From: Embleya scabrispora
GTDB taxonomy: Bacteria; Actinomycetota; Actinomycetes; Streptomycetales; Streptomycetaceae
Assembly: GCF_002024165.1 (NCBI RefSeq)
Contig: NZ_MWQN01000001.1
Span: forward strand, 4,753,501-4,817,500
Direction of reading: 5' to 3'
Length of the DNA: 64,000 nucleotides
The notes beneath the pieces are model-generated. The model was not told the origin of the DNA. It saw nothing but the letters and a program-made list of their open reading frames with translations, and ran no database searches. The position numbers were made by a program, and so were the translations under genes. Numbering within the stretch: position 1 is the first letter of the stretch; each line of letters starts with the position of its first letter. Below are positions 16,704-26,116 of the stretch, one piece after another.

Positions 16704-18059
16704 TCAGACCGTCGCGGCGAAGGCCTGCTCCAGCAGGTCCAGACCCTCGACGAGCAGGTCCTCCGGGATCACCAGCGGCGGCAGGAAGCGCAGCACGTTG
16801 CCGTAGGTGCCGGCGGTCAGCACCACCAGGCCCTGCGCGTGGCACGCCTTGGCGAGCGCGCCGGCCAGCTCCGGGTTCGGCTCCTTCGAGCCGGGCTCGA
16901 CCAGCTCGATCGCGATCATCGCGCCGCGCCCGCGGACGTCGCCGATCTCGGCGAACTTCTCGCTCATCGCGCCCAGTCGGCCCAGCATGATCTCGCCGAT
17001 CCGGCGGGCCGCGCCGTTCAGGTCGAGCGCGCGCATGGTCTCGATCGCGCCGAGCGCCGCCGCGCACGCGACCGGGTTGCCGCCGTACGTGCCGCCCAGA
17101 CCACCCGCATGGGCGGAATCCATGATCTCGGCGCGCCCCGTCACCGCGGCCAGCGGCAGGCCGCCCGCGATGCCCTTGGCGGTGGTGATCAGGTCGGGCA
17201 CGATGCCCTCGTCCTCACACGCGAACCACTGGCCGGTGCGGCAGAACCCGGTCTGGATCTCGTCCGCGACGAAGACGATGCCGTTCTCCCGGCAGAACTC
17301 CACGATCCTGGGCAGGAAGCCCTTGGCCGGCTCGATGAAGCCGCCCTCGCCCAGGATCGGCTCGATCACCACGGCGGCGACGTTGTGCGCGCCGATCTGC
17401 TTGGTGATCGCGTCGATCGCCTGCGCGGCGGCCTCCTCGGCGCAGTTCTTTGCGCCGGTGAGCCAGCGGTAGGGGTAGGCGACCGGGACCCGGTACACCT
17501 CGGGCGCGAACGGGCCGAACGACTCCTTGTACGGCATGTTCTTCGCGGTCAGCGCCATGGTCAGGTTGGTACGACCGTGGTAGCCGTGATCGAAGACCAC
17601 GACGGCGGGGCGCTTGGTGTGAGCGCGCGCGATCTTGATCGCGTTCTCCACCGCCTCGGCGCCCGAGTTGAACAGCGCGGTGCGCTTGTCGTGGTCGCCG
17701 GGGGTCAGCTCGTTCAGCTGCTCGGCGACGGCCACGTACGACTCGTACGGGGTCACCATGAAGCACGTGTGGGTGAAGCGCTGCAACTGCTCGGAGGCGC
17801 GACGCACCACGCCCTCGGCCGAGTTGCCGACGCTGGTCACCGCGATGCCGGAGCCGAAGTCGATCAGCGAGTTGCCGTCCACGTCGACGACCACGCCGCC
17901 ACCCGCCTGGGTCACGAAGACCGGCAGGGTGGTGCTGACGCCGCGCGGGACCGCCGCGTTGCGGCGGTTCATCAGCTCGGTCGACTTCGGGCCGGGGATG
18001 GCGGTGACGAGCCGGCGCTCCTGCGGGAGCGAGGGCCCGCCGGGCTGCGAAGCGCCCAT
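16704..18059 (-). CDS. gabT: 4-aminobutyrate--2-oxoglutarate transaminase
   Basis: 451 residues of the class III aminotransferase family. The PLP lysine is Lys295 in ITTAKGIAGG, with Asp266 in VADEIQTGFCRTG. NSGAEAVENAIKIAR and FDHGYHGRTNLTMALT are strongly GabT-like. It moves the amino group of GABA to 2-oxoglutarate, giving succinate semialdehyde, the step after aminobutyraldehyde dehydrogenase. The ATG at 18059 has AGGAG 6 bases upstream. Divergent from the TraG-like gene. The aldehyde dehydrogenase at 22403 could take the next step. Confidence 0.93.
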   Translation of the reverse strand: MGASQPGGPSLPQERRLVTAIPGPKSTELMNRRNAAVPRGVSTTLPVFVTQAGGGVVVDVDGNSLIDFGSGIAVTSVGNSAEGVVRRASEQLQRFTHTCFMVTPYESYVAVAEQLNELTPGDHDKRTALFNSGAEAVENAIKIARAHTKRPAVVVFDHGYHGRTNLTMALTAKNMPYKESFGPFAPEVYRVPVAYPYRWLTGAKNCAEEAAAQAIDAITKQIGAHNVAAVVIEPILGEGGFIEPAKGFLPRIVEFCRENGIVFVADEIQTGFCRTGQWFACEDEGIVPDLITTAKGIAGGLPLAAVTGRAEIMDSAHAGGLGGTYGGNPVACAAALGAIETMRALDLNGAARRIGEIMLGRLGAMSEKFAEIGDVRGRGAMIAIELVEPGSKEPNPELAGALAKACHAQGLVVLTAGTYGNVLRFLPPLVIPEDLLVEGLDLLEQAFAATV

Positions 18060-18186
18060 GCTGGTCTCCTGTGGGGTCGAGGTGGGTCGGCGCGGTGGCA
18101 CCGTGGTCCTCTCCGCAGGCTAGGCGCCGGGCAGTGTTCGCCGCATGCGCCGCATCGGTGAGTCACCCGGTTGCTTGTGTCCGGGA

Positions 18187-18194
18187 TGGACAAA
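18187..18194 (+). promoter_or_regulatory. TGGACAAA motif in the gabT / TraG-like divergent spacer
   Basis: One of four identical 8-mers found on the plus strand in the spacers at 18.2, 20.8, 22.3 and 23.9 kb. Here it lies 128 bp from the gabT start and 141 bp from the TraG-like start. Inferred operator or activator site, perhaps for the PucR protein at 20774. A TAGATT at 18284-18289 may be a -10 element for the rightward gene, without a good -35. Confidence 0.4.
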
Positions 18195-18327
18195 TGCCGA
18201 TCGGGCAGAACAACTCCGAGCGGATTGCGGAACGGATCGCGGACTCGCCTCGGAATGATCGTCACGAGCGCGGGTTCCGCACCTAGATTGAGTCCCGGCC
18301 GAAGGTGTGGTTCCGGAAGGGCGAGGC

Positions 18328-20730
18328 GTGAACGTGGAACGGTCGGATTCCCCTGCGTCGCGGGCCGTCGAGGCCGAGGCCCTTCGCGGTGATCGTAGCC
18401 GCGGTGATCGCGGCCGAGGCGATCCCACCCGTGCCGACGAGCCGCCGGGCCGCCGCCCGCCCGCCGGCCGGGCCCGGGTGCCGGCGCCCACCTCGCCCGG
18501 ACGCGGCCTCGACCCCGACGGCTTCGACCTGCGCGGCTGGCTGCGCGGGCCGCGACACCGCGAAGCCCCCGGCGTCTACGGATTCGGGCGCGACGAGCGG
18601 GAGATCCGGCTGCGCGCGGCCGAGCGCGACGCCCGCACCCGGCCCGAGGCCGCGCTGGTGCGCCGGGCCGTGCTGTGGCTGGTGATCGCGATCGTGAGCC
18701 TGAACTGGGTGATCGTCGCCTACGTCTGGCTGGTCCGGAAGATCCTGCCCGAGTTCCTGTGGCCGCTGCTGTTCAACAACCTGCTCTACGTCCTGCTGTT
18801 CGCGCTCTTTTGCTACCTCGGCCGCTGGTACGAGATCGCCTGGCCGTTCCTGCGCCCGTGGTGGCAACGACTGGACCGGCGCGCCGAGCTGAACGGGCGT
18901 CCGCGCCCCGAACAGTGGCGCCGGGCCGCGCTGTTCCTGGTGCTCGGCTTCGTCGCCTGGATCGCGCTGATGCGGCCGTTCGTCGCGCTGCTCCTGCTGA
19001 TCTTCCCGCGCGGGGCGCTGCACGACGTGCAGTGGCTGGTGCGCCTCGTCTACAACGGCGGCTTCGTCTACGCCGCCGCGGTGCTCGGCCGGTGGCGTGT
19101 GGTGGTCGAGCCGTACACCCGCACCCCCCGCGAGCACGCGGTGCCCGAGGACGAGGAGACGCCCGTCGACGCGGACCTGTGGCCCGAGTTGCGCGAGGCG
19201 GGGCAACACGAGGCGGCCGACGTGCTCGACGACGAGGTGGCGGCGGGGCGCCTGCGGGACGTGGACTACCTGCGGCTGCGCCGGGTGATCGAGGCGGGCG
19301 ACCAGGACCCCGAGTACCTGGCCGACGTGGCCGAGGAGATCGTCGATCACGGCGCCGCGGCCTGTCGGCACGGCTCCGGGCAGCGCGACGTGCGGCCCCG
19401 GCGGGCCGAGCACGACCTGCTGACCGGGCAGGTGCGGATCGGGACGGGCACCGACCACGCGCGCAATCCGGCGCTGTACCGCGCCACGGACTTCGCCCTG
19501 GACCCGGACGTGCTCGGCGCCTCGATGCTGGTGGTCGGCGCGTCCCGGGCCGGCGAGCCGGGGCGGCTGCTGGAACCGGTCGTGGAGGCGATGAGCCTGC
19601 GCGCGCTCACCGGCACCGCCTCGCTGCTGGTGATCGACGCCAAGGGCGACGAGTTCGAGCGCCCCGGCGGCTACGACCGCGAAGTGATCGTCGGCGACCG
19701 CGACTCGCCCTGGGGCCTGGACCTGTACGGCGGCGCCGGCACCCCCGAGGACGCGGCCGATCGGCTCGCCGCCGCCGCGCTGCCGCCGAGCGCGCTGGGC
19801 CTGGGCGAGGGCGCGAGCAACGCGCTGCGCCAGGTGCTGGGCGCGTATGTGGCCGGGCACGACCGCTATCCCGACGTGGGCACGCTGCTCGACCTGCTCG
19901 ACGGCACCGAGGCGGCGCTGACCACGCTGGAGGAGGCGCTGCGCGCGGCGGGCCGCTACCCCGAACACGAGCGGGCGCTGCGGGCGATGGCGCGCGGCGA
20001 CGACGACGCGCGGATGCTGGTGCAGCGGCTCGCGGTGCTGGAGCGACCCGGCGTCGCCGAGCTGTTCCACGCCGACCGGGAGCGGTTCGGCGCCGGCGAG
20101 ATCGACCGGCCGCTGCGGGTGCGGATCGCGCTGAACGAGGCGGCGCACCCCGAGGCGGCCCGGCTGATCGGCCGGCTCGTGCTGGCCCAGTTCGTCCAGG
20201 CGATGGCCACCCCGCGGCGCGAACGCGGACCGCGCCGGGTGTTCGCGTGTCTGGTCGCCGACGACGCGGGCCGGCTGATCGACGAGTACGCGGCCAAGGG
20301 CCTGCAGTGGGCCCGCAACCGCCGGGCCGGCCTGGTCCTGTCGGTGCGCTCGCTCGACGACCTGGCCCCGGCGCTGCGGCACGGCGTGTTCACCGCGGCC
20401 GGCTGCAAGGCGATCGTCCCGGGCGCCTCCCGCGCCGACGCCGAACTGTTCGCCGAACACTGGGGCATGACCAAGGAGCAGGAGCGGTCGATCACCATGG
20501 GCTCGCCGGAGGGCGGCCTGGTCAAACGGCTGCGCTACTCGGTGCTCGGCGCGCTGTTCGGCGAGAAGGCCAGTGGGCGCTCCGAGCGGGTGACCACGCG
20601 CACCGTCGAGCGATTTCGCTGGTCGCCGGCCGAACTCACCAGCGACCTGCCCACCGGGCACGCCGTGCTCAGCCTGACCACCCGAAAAGGTGAGCGCACG
20701 CCTCCCGTGCTGATCGATCTCGGCCGCTGA
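18328..20730 (+). CDS. Membrane-anchored TraG/VirD4-like protein with degenerate P-loop
   Basis: 800 residues. The N-terminal ~85 residues are Arg/Pro-rich. Four hydrophobic segments follow (around 120-150, 152-170, 205-225 and 240-255), then a large cytoplasmic domain. In that domain MLVVGASRAGEPGRLLEPV occupies the Walker A place of type IV coupling proteins but lacks the GK[ST]. LLVIDAKGDEF (about 433-443) resembles the strand after it, and a second VFACLVADDAGRL strand occurs later. It may bind nucleotides weakly or not at all. It sits between gabT and pucR with no conjugation genes, so DNA transfer is not implied. GTG 18328 was chosen because GGAAGGG lies 6 bases upstream. Confidence 0.6.
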   Translation: MNVERSDSPASRAVEAEALRGDRSRGDRGRGDPTRADEPPGRRPPAGRARVPAPTSPGRGLDPDGFDLRGWLRGPRHREAPGVYGFGRDEREIRLRAAERDARTRPEAALVRRAVLWLVIAIVSLNWVIVAYVWLVRKILPEFLWPLLFNNLLYVLLFALFCYLGRWYEIAWPFLRPWWQRLDRRAELNGRPRPEQWRRAALFLVLGFVAWIALMRPFVALLLLIFPRGALHDVQWLVRLVYNGGFVYAAAVLGRWRVVVEPYTRTPREHAVPEDEETPVDADLWPELREAGQHEAADVLDDEVAAGRLRDVDYLRLRRVIEAGDQDPEYLADVAEEIVDHGAAACRHGSGQRDVRPRRAEHDLLTGQVRIGTGTDHARNPALYRATDFALDPDVLGASMLVVGASRAGEPGRLLEPVVEAMSLRALTGTASLLVIDAKGDEFERPGGYDREVIVGDRDSPWGLDLYGGAGTPEDAADRLAAAALPPSALGLGEGASNALRQVLGAYVAGHDRYPDVGTLLDLLDGTEAALTTLEEALRAAGRYPEHERALRAMARGDDDARMLVQRLAVLERPGVAELFHADRERFGAGEIDRPLRVRIALNEAAHPEAARLIGRLVLAQFVQAMATPRRERGPRRVFACLVADDAGRLIDEYAAKGLQWARNRRAGLVLSVRSLDDLAPALRHGVFTAAGCKAIVPGASRADAELFAEHWGMTKEQERSITMGSPEGGLVKRLRYSVLGALFGEKASGRSERVTTRTVERFRWSPAELTSDLPTGHAVLSLTTRKGERTPPVLIDLGR

Positions 20731-20760
20731 GTCACACTGGGGGTCTCTCCCACTCCAGTT

Positions 20761-20768
20761 TGGACAAA
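20761..20768 (+). promoter_or_regulatory. TGGACAAA motif just before the second pucR-like gene
   Basis: Part of the symmetric TTTG-GA-CAAA (20759-20768) that ends only 5 bases before the ATG at 20774. A protein bound here would block initiation, so autoregulation is a reasonable guess. It also takes the place of a normal ribosome-binding site. Confidence 0.45.
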
Positions 20769-20773
20769 TCGAC

Positions 20774-22294
20774 ATGCCGCCCACCCTCGCCTCCCTGGTC
20801 CGCGCGCCCGTCCTCGACCTGCGCGTGCTCGCGGGCAAGGGCGGCCTGGAGCGCGAGGTGCGGTGGGTGCACACCAGCGAACTGGCCGACCCCACGCCCT
20901 ACCTGGAGGGCGGCGAACTGCTGCTCACCACCGGGATGAAGCTCGGCCGCAACAACGCCGAGCGGCGCGCCTACGTCGAGCGGCTGGCCGCCGCCGAGGT
21001 GGCGGGCCTGGGCATCGGCGTGGGCCTGACCCTGGACCGGGTGCCCGCGGTGATCGTCGAGACGGCCGAGAGTTGCGGCTTCCCGGTGTTCGAGGTGCCC
21101 CGACCGACCCCGTTCATCGCGATCAGCAAGGTGGTCTCCTCGGCGCTGGCGGCCGAGCAGTACGAGACGGTCACCACCGGATTCGCGGTGCAGCAGGAAC
21201 TGACCCGGGCCGCCGCCGGGCGCGAGGGCGCCGCGACGCTGATCCGCCGACTCGCGGGCCGGCTCGACGGCTGGGCCGCGCTCTACGACGCCGACGGGAC
21301 GCTGCGCCAGGTGGCGCCGGCGGCCGCCCGTCCGCGTACCGAGGCGCTGCGCGCCGACATCGACAAGCTGCGCCGGATGCCCGCCCCGTCCTCGGCGTCG
21401 CTCCAGGAGGACGAGGGCGACGGGCGGGTGGTGGTGCAGTCGCTGGGCGCCGAGCGGCGGATCAGCGGCTTCCTGGCGGTGGGTACCGACCGGCCCGCGC
21501 GTACCGCCGACCGGCAGACCCTGGGCACCGCCGCGTCGCTGCTCACCCTGGCCCTGGAGCAGTCCCGGGCGGGCGCCGACGCCGGGGCCCGGATGCGGAC
21601 CGCGCTGCTGCGGCTGCTGCTTACGGGGGAGCGGGCGACGCCCGCCGAACTGGCCCACGACATCGAGGCCGATCTGCCGCCGGGGCCGTGGCGGATGGTG
21701 GTGGCCACCGGACCGGACGCGGCGGTGGCCGCGTTCACGGAGCGGCTGTGCGCGCGGGCGGTCCGGGCGGGTACTCCGGCGCTGACCGGCGAACTGGCCG
21801 GCGCGACGGTGCTGGTGCTACCGGACTCGGTGGACCCGGTCGAGCCGGTCGACCTGCCTGGGCTGGTCGCGGGCGTGTCCGGTCCGGTCGAGCCGGACCG
21901 GGCGGGCGACGGCTACCGGCAGGCGCTGGGCGCGCACGCGATGGGCCTGCGCTCGGAGAAGGCGCTGACCGTGCACGGCCGGGACGCGGGCGGCCTGCTG
22001 CCGCTCCTGGACGGCGACGCGGTGCACGCGTGGGCCGACCAGGTGCTCGCGCCGCTGCGCGCGCACGACGCGGGCGGTCGGGGCGACCTGATCGTCTCGC
22101 TGCGCGCGTGGCTGGCCCGGCACGGGCAATGGGACGCGGCGGCGGGCGACCTGGGCGTACATCGGCACACGCTGCGCTATCGCATCCGCCGGGTCGAGGA
22201 GATCCTCGGCCGCACCCTGGACGATCCCGACACTCGCGCGGAACTGTGGTTCGCGCTGCGCGACACGACCGGCACCGCCGAGGACAAGTCGTAG
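20774..22294 (+). CDS. PucR-family transcriptional regulator (second)
   Basis: 506 residues with an N-terminal PucR domain (LRVLAGKGGLEREVRWVHT, then YLEGGELLLTTGM) and a C-terminal helix-turn-helix (QWDAAAGDLGVHRHTLRYRI, then RRVEEILGRTLDD). The start lacks a clear Shine-Dalgarno sequence because a TTTGGACAAA element fills that place. Family knowledge places PucR proteins as regulators of purine, amine or GABA breakdown. It lies between gabT and an aldehyde dehydrogenase gene, and those genes share the TGGACAAA motif, so control of GABA catabolism is the natural inference. Confidence 0.9.
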   Translation: MPPTLASLVRAPVLDLRVLAGKGGLEREVRWVHTSELADPTPYLEGGELLLTTGMKLGRNNAERRAYVERLAAAEVAGLGIGVGLTLDRVPAVIVETAESCGFPVFEVPRPTPFIAISKVVSSALAAEQYETVTTGFAVQQELTRAAAGREGAATLIRRLAGRLDGWAALYDADGTLRQVAPAAARPRTEALRADIDKLRRMPAPSSASLQEDEGDGRVVVQSLGAERRISGFLAVGTDRPARTADRQTLGTAASLLTLALEQSRAGADAGARMRTALLRLLLTGERATPAELAHDIEADLPPGPWRMVVATGPDAAVAAFTERLCARAVRAGTPALTGELAGATVLVLPDSVDPVEPVDLPGLVAGVSGPVEPDRAGDGYRQALGAHAMGLRSEKALTVHGRDAGGLLPLLDGDAVHAWADQVLAPLRAHDAGGRGDLIVSLRAWLARHGQWDAAAGDLGVHRHTLRYRIRRVEEILGRTLDDPDTRAELWFALRDTTGTAEDKS

Positions 22295-22320
22295 CACCGG
22301 CGGCCCGGGATTGGCCGGCA

Positions 22321-22328
22321 TGGACAAA
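22321..22328 (+). promoter_or_regulatory. TGGACAAA motif upstream of the second aldehyde dehydrogenase gene
   Basis: 82 bp before the GTG at 22403. A possible -10 element (TACCGT, 22350-22355) lies downstream of it, so the motif would fall near the -35/-40 region of that promoter. Confidence 0.4.
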
Positions 22329-22402
22329 AACCGGCACGCCCGATCGACGTACCGTGGACGGCACCGGGATCATCGGCGCCCGTTGACGGAGAAGGAGCAG
22401 CA

Positions 22403-23845
22403 GTGACCACCACCCACGCGTTCTGGCTGGCGGGCCGCCAGGCCACCGGCGAGTCGACCTTCGACGTCACCAACTCGTACGACGGCCGGCTGGTCGGCCG
22501 GGTCTCCGAGCCCACCGACGCGCAGATCGAGGAGGCCGTCGCCGCCGCGCACGCGAGCGCTCACACGTTCGCCGCGCTGCCCGCCTACCGCCGCGCCGCC
22601 GCCCTGGACCACGTCGCCCGGCGCCTGGGTGAGCGCACCGAGGAGATCGCCCGGCTGATCACCGCCGAGAACGGCAAGCCGATCAAGTGGGCGCGCGGCG
22701 AGGTCGGCCGCGCGGTATCGGTGTTCCGCTGGGCCGCCGAGGAGGCCCGCCGGTTCAACGGCGAGGGCATGCGCCTCGACACCGACGCGGGCGGCACCGG
22801 CCGCTACGCGCTGGTCCGGCGGATCCCCAAGGGCGTGGTGCTCGGCATCGCGCCGTTCAACTTCCCGCTCAACCTGGTCGCGCACAAGGTGGCCCCCGCG
22901 ATCGCGGTCGGCGCGCCGATCATCCTCAAGCCGGCGCCGGCCACCCCGCTGTCCGCGCTGGTCCTGGGCGAGATCCTGGCCGAGACCGACCTGCCGGCCG
23001 GCACCTGGAGCGTGCTGCCGGTGCCCAACGACCGGATGCCGGCGCTGGTCGAGGACGAGCGGCTGCCGGTCATCTCGTTCACCGGCTCGGGCCCGGTGGG
23101 CTGGAGCATCATGGACTCGGTCCCGCGCAAGCACGTGACCCTGGAGCTGGGCGGCAACGCCGCCGCCGTCGTGCTCGCCGACTGGTCCTCCGAGGCCGAC
23201 CTGGAGTGGGCCGCGCAGCGGATCGCGACGTTCTCCAACTACCAGGGCGGCCAGTCCTGCATCTCGGTGCAGCGGGTGATCGCCGACACGAGCGTGTACG
23301 ACCGCCTGGTCGAGAAGGTCGTGGCCAAGGTCGCCGCGCAGGTCACCGGCGACCCCGAGGACGACGCGGTCGACGTCGGCCCGCTGGTCAGCGTGGCCGC
23401 CGCCGAGCGGGTGCAGGCGTGGGTGGACGAGGCGGTGCAGGCCGGCGCCAAGGTGCTCACCGGCGGCACCCGCGACGGCGCGAACTACGCGCCCACCGTG
23501 CTCAGCGAGGTCCCGGCGGGCGTCACCATCGCCTGCGAGGAGGTCTTCGGCCCGGTGCTCACGCTGACCCGGGTGGACGGCACCGACGCCGCCTTCGCCG
23601 CGGTCAACGACTCCGAGTTCGGCCTCCAGGCGGGTGTGTTCACGCACGACATCCAGACCGCGTTCCGGGCCCAGCGCGAGCTGGAGGTGGGCGGCGTGAT
23701 CATCGGCGACGCCCCGTCCTACCGCGCCGACCAGATGCCGTACGGCGGCGCCAAGAACTCCGGCGTCGGCCGCGAGGGCGTCACCTACGCGATGACCGAC
23801 TTCACGTACGAGCGCGTGATGGTGCTCACCGGCCTCGACCTGTAG
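22403..23845 (+). CDS. Aldehyde dehydrogenase, possible succinate-semialdehyde dehydrogenase
   Basis: 480 residues with all catalytic landmarks: IAPFNFPLN (149-157), LELGGN with Glu248, GGQSC with Cys286, and EEVFGPVL near residue 380. PYGGAKNSGVGREG near the end is the usual substrate-site segment. Placed between pucR and an acyl-CoA dehydrogenase gene and close to gabT, it could oxidise succinate semialdehyde made by GabT, but the sequence alone fits several aldehydes. The GTG start is preceded by GAAGGAG. Followed by a strong terminator. Confidence 0.85.
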   Translation: MTTTHAFWLAGRQATGESTFDVTNSYDGRLVGRVSEPTDAQIEEAVAAAHASAHTFAALPAYRRAAALDHVARRLGERTEEIARLITAENGKPIKWARGEVGRAVSVFRWAAEEARRFNGEGMRLDTDAGGTGRYALVRRIPKGVVLGIAPFNFPLNLVAHKVAPAIAVGAPIILKPAPATPLSALVLGEILAETDLPAGTWSVLPVPNDRMPALVEDERLPVISFTGSGPVGWSIMDSVPRKHVTLELGGNAAAVVLADWSSEADLEWAAQRIATFSNYQGGQSCISVQRVIADTSVYDRLVEKVVAKVAAQVTGDPEDDAVDVGPLVSVAAAERVQAWVDEAVQAGAKVLTGGTRDGANYAPTVLSEVPAGVTIACEEVFGPVLTLTRVDGTDAAFAAVNDSEFGLQAGVFTHDIQTAFRAQRELEVGGVIIGDAPSYRADQMPYGGAKNSGVGREGVTYAMTDFTYERVMVLTGLDL

Positions 23846-23857
23846 GCCCGACCGACG

Positions 23858-23895
23858 AAGGGCCCGGCCACCTGGGGTGGTGCCGCCGGGCCCTT
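23858..23895 (+). terminator. Terminator after the aldehyde dehydrogenase gene
   Basis: AAGGGCCCGGC (23858-23868) pairs with GCCGGGCCCTT (23885-23895) and is followed by TCGTGTGT. Confidence 0.8.
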
Positions 23896-23949
23896 TCGTG
23901 TGTCGGGAAGCATGCGGCGCATGTCTTGACGTCGGCGGTGGCATAGCTC

Positions 23950-23957
23950 TGGACAAA
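23950..23957 (+). promoter_or_regulatory. TGGACAAA motif upstream of the acyl-CoA dehydrogenase gene
   Basis: 101 bp before the ATG at 24051. Two GGTAACA copies (23995-24001 and 24008-24014) lie between the motif and the gene, 13 bp apart. Confidence 0.4.
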
Positions 23958-24050
23958 ACCTCGTCACCCGGCATTCAGTGGACGTGCACGGGCAGGTAAC
24001 ACCGGCCGGTAACAACGTCGGTTCCGCTGCGAGTCCGCGAGGAGTCCGCC

Positions 24051-25975
24051 ATGCCCCCTGTCAGCGAACGCGAAGCGCGCAAGGTCGCCGAGGAAGCGCG
24101 ACAGCAGGACTGGGACAAGCCCAGTTTCGCCAAGGAGTTGTTCCTCGGCCGGTTTCGGCTCGACCTGGTCCACCCGCACCCCGAGGCGGACGCGGAGGAG
24201 ATCCGTCGGGGGAGGACTTCCTCGCGGTGCTGCGCGAGTTCCTGACCACGCGGGTGGACCCCGCCGTGATCGAGCGCGACGCGCGCATCCCCGACGAGGT
24301 GATCAAGGGTCTCGCCGACATCGGCGCGCTCGGGATGAAGATCGACACCGAGTACGGCGGCCTCGGCCTGAGCCAGCTGTACTACAACAAGGCGCTGGTG
24401 CTGGTCGGTTCGGTCAACGCCGCGCTCGGCGCGCTGCTGTCCGCGCACCAGTCGATCGGGGTGCCGCAGCCGGTCAAGCTGTTCGGCACCGACGACCAAA
24501 AGCGCGAGTTCCTGCCGCGCTGCGTACGCGAGGTCAGCGCGTTCCTGCTCACCGAGCCCGACGTCGGCTCCGACCCGGCCCGACTGGCCACCTCCGCGGT
24601 GCCCACCGAGGACGGCGACGCGTACATCCTCGACGGGGTGAAGTTGTGGACCACGAACGGCGTGGTCGCCGGTCTCCTGGTGGTGATGGCCCGGGTGCCC
24701 GAGGCCGAGGGCCGGCGCGGCGGGATCACCGCGTTCGTCGTGGACGCGGACACCCCCGGGATCACCGTGGAGAACCGCAACGCCTTCATGGGCCTGCGCG
24801 GCATCGAGAACGGCGTCACCCGCTTCCACCGGGTCCGAGTGCCCGCGGCGAACCGGATCGGCGCCGAGGGCGCGGGCCTGAAGATCGCGCTGACCACGCT
24901 CAACACCGGCCGGCTCTCGCTGCCCGCGATGTGCGCCGGCGCCGCCAAGTGGTCGCTGAAGATCGCGCGCGAATGGGCGGGCGAGCGCGAGCAGTGGGGC
25001 CGCCCGATCGCCGCACACGAGGCGGTCGCGGGCAAGATCGCCTACATCGCGGCCAACGCCTTCGCGCTGGAGGCGATCCTGGAGCTGACCGCACGGATGG
25101 CCGACGAGGACCGGCGCGACATCCGGATCGAGGCGGCGCTGGCGAAGCTGTACTCCTCCGAGGTGGGCTGGCTGGTCAGCGACGAACTGGTGCAGATCCG
25201 CGGCGGACGCGGCTACGAGACCGCCGCCTCGCTGCGCGCCCGCGGCGAACGCGGGGTGCCGGCCGAGCAGATGTTGCGCGACATGCGAATCAACCGGATC
25301 TTCGAGGGCTCCACCGAGATCATGCACCTGCTGATCGCCCGCGAGGCGGTGGACGCCCACCTGGCCGTGGCCGGCGACATCATCGACCCCGACGCGGACC
25401 TCAAGGCCAAGGGCAAAGCCGCCGCCGACGCGGGCGTCTTCTACGCCAAGTGGCTGCCCAAACTGGTCGCCGGCAAGGGGCAGGTGCCGACGTCCTACCG
25501 CGAGTTCGCCCCCGCCGGCCTGCCGAGCCTGGCCGCGCACCTGCGCTTCGTCGAGCGCACCTCGCGCCGGCTGGCCCGCTCGACCTTCTACGGCATGGCC
25601 CGCTGGCAGGGCGCGATGGAGCGCAAGCAGGGCTTCCTCGGCCGCGTCGTCGACATCGGCGCCGAGTTGTTCGCGATGAGCGCGGTGTGCGTGCGGGCCG
25701 ACATGCTGCGCCGCCGCGACGCCGAGCAGGGCCGGGCCGCGTACGAGCTCGCCGACCTGTTCTGCCGGCAGGCGCAGATCCGGGTGGACGAGCTGTTCGG
25801 CCGGTTGTGGACCAACACCGACACGCTGGACGTGCGAGCCGTCGAGGGCGTGCTGGCGGGCCGCTACCTGTGGCTGGAGGAGGGCGTGCTCGACGTCTCC
25901 ACGGAGGGCCCCTGGATCGCCGACGCGACGCCGGGACCGTCCAAGGCGGAGAACGTGCACCGACCCGTCGGTTGA
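24051..25975 (+). pseudogene. Acyl-CoA dehydrogenase with an apparent one-base frameshift
   Basis: From ATG 24051 about 53 residues are read in one frame ([18 protein letters not shown] ... [14 protein letters not shown]). After a run of five G (24208-24212) the protein continues in another frame ([18 protein letters not shown] onward). Adding one G at that run would join the two. The rest is a complete dehydrogenase: [17 protein letters not shown] for FAD and substrate, [11 protein letters not shown], and the catalytic Glu in [10 protein letters not shown]. It also has a C-terminal extension of about 180 residues (from about 25400) seen in some actinobacterial homologues. It is either a real mutation or a homopolymer sequencing error. 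The second frame is also open further upstream, but that part does not look like the family. Confidence 0.75.
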
Positions 25976-25980
25976 GCTCC

Positions 25981-26020
25981 GCGCGGGGGGCCGGCGGGCG
26001 GGTACCGCGGGCCCCCGCGC
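25981..26020 (+). terminator. GC-rich hairpin after the acyl-CoA dehydrogenase gene
   Basis: GCGCGGGGG (25981-25989) pairs with CCCCCGCGC (26012-26020). It starts 5 bases after the stop codon. Two tandem GCCGATTCGC copies follow (26021-26040). Confidence 0.6.
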
Positions 26021-26116
26021 GCCGATTCGCGCCGATTCGCGCGGGCCAACGCGGTCGCCGCGGGCAATCGGCCGACCTGTGCTCGGCGCCCCGTCGGCGC
26101 GGGCCACAATGGACGG

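Noticed and set aside
24208-24212. G5 run as a programmed frameshift site
   Set aside because: No slippery heptamer, no downstream pseudoknot seen, and homologues recalled for this family are read in one frame.
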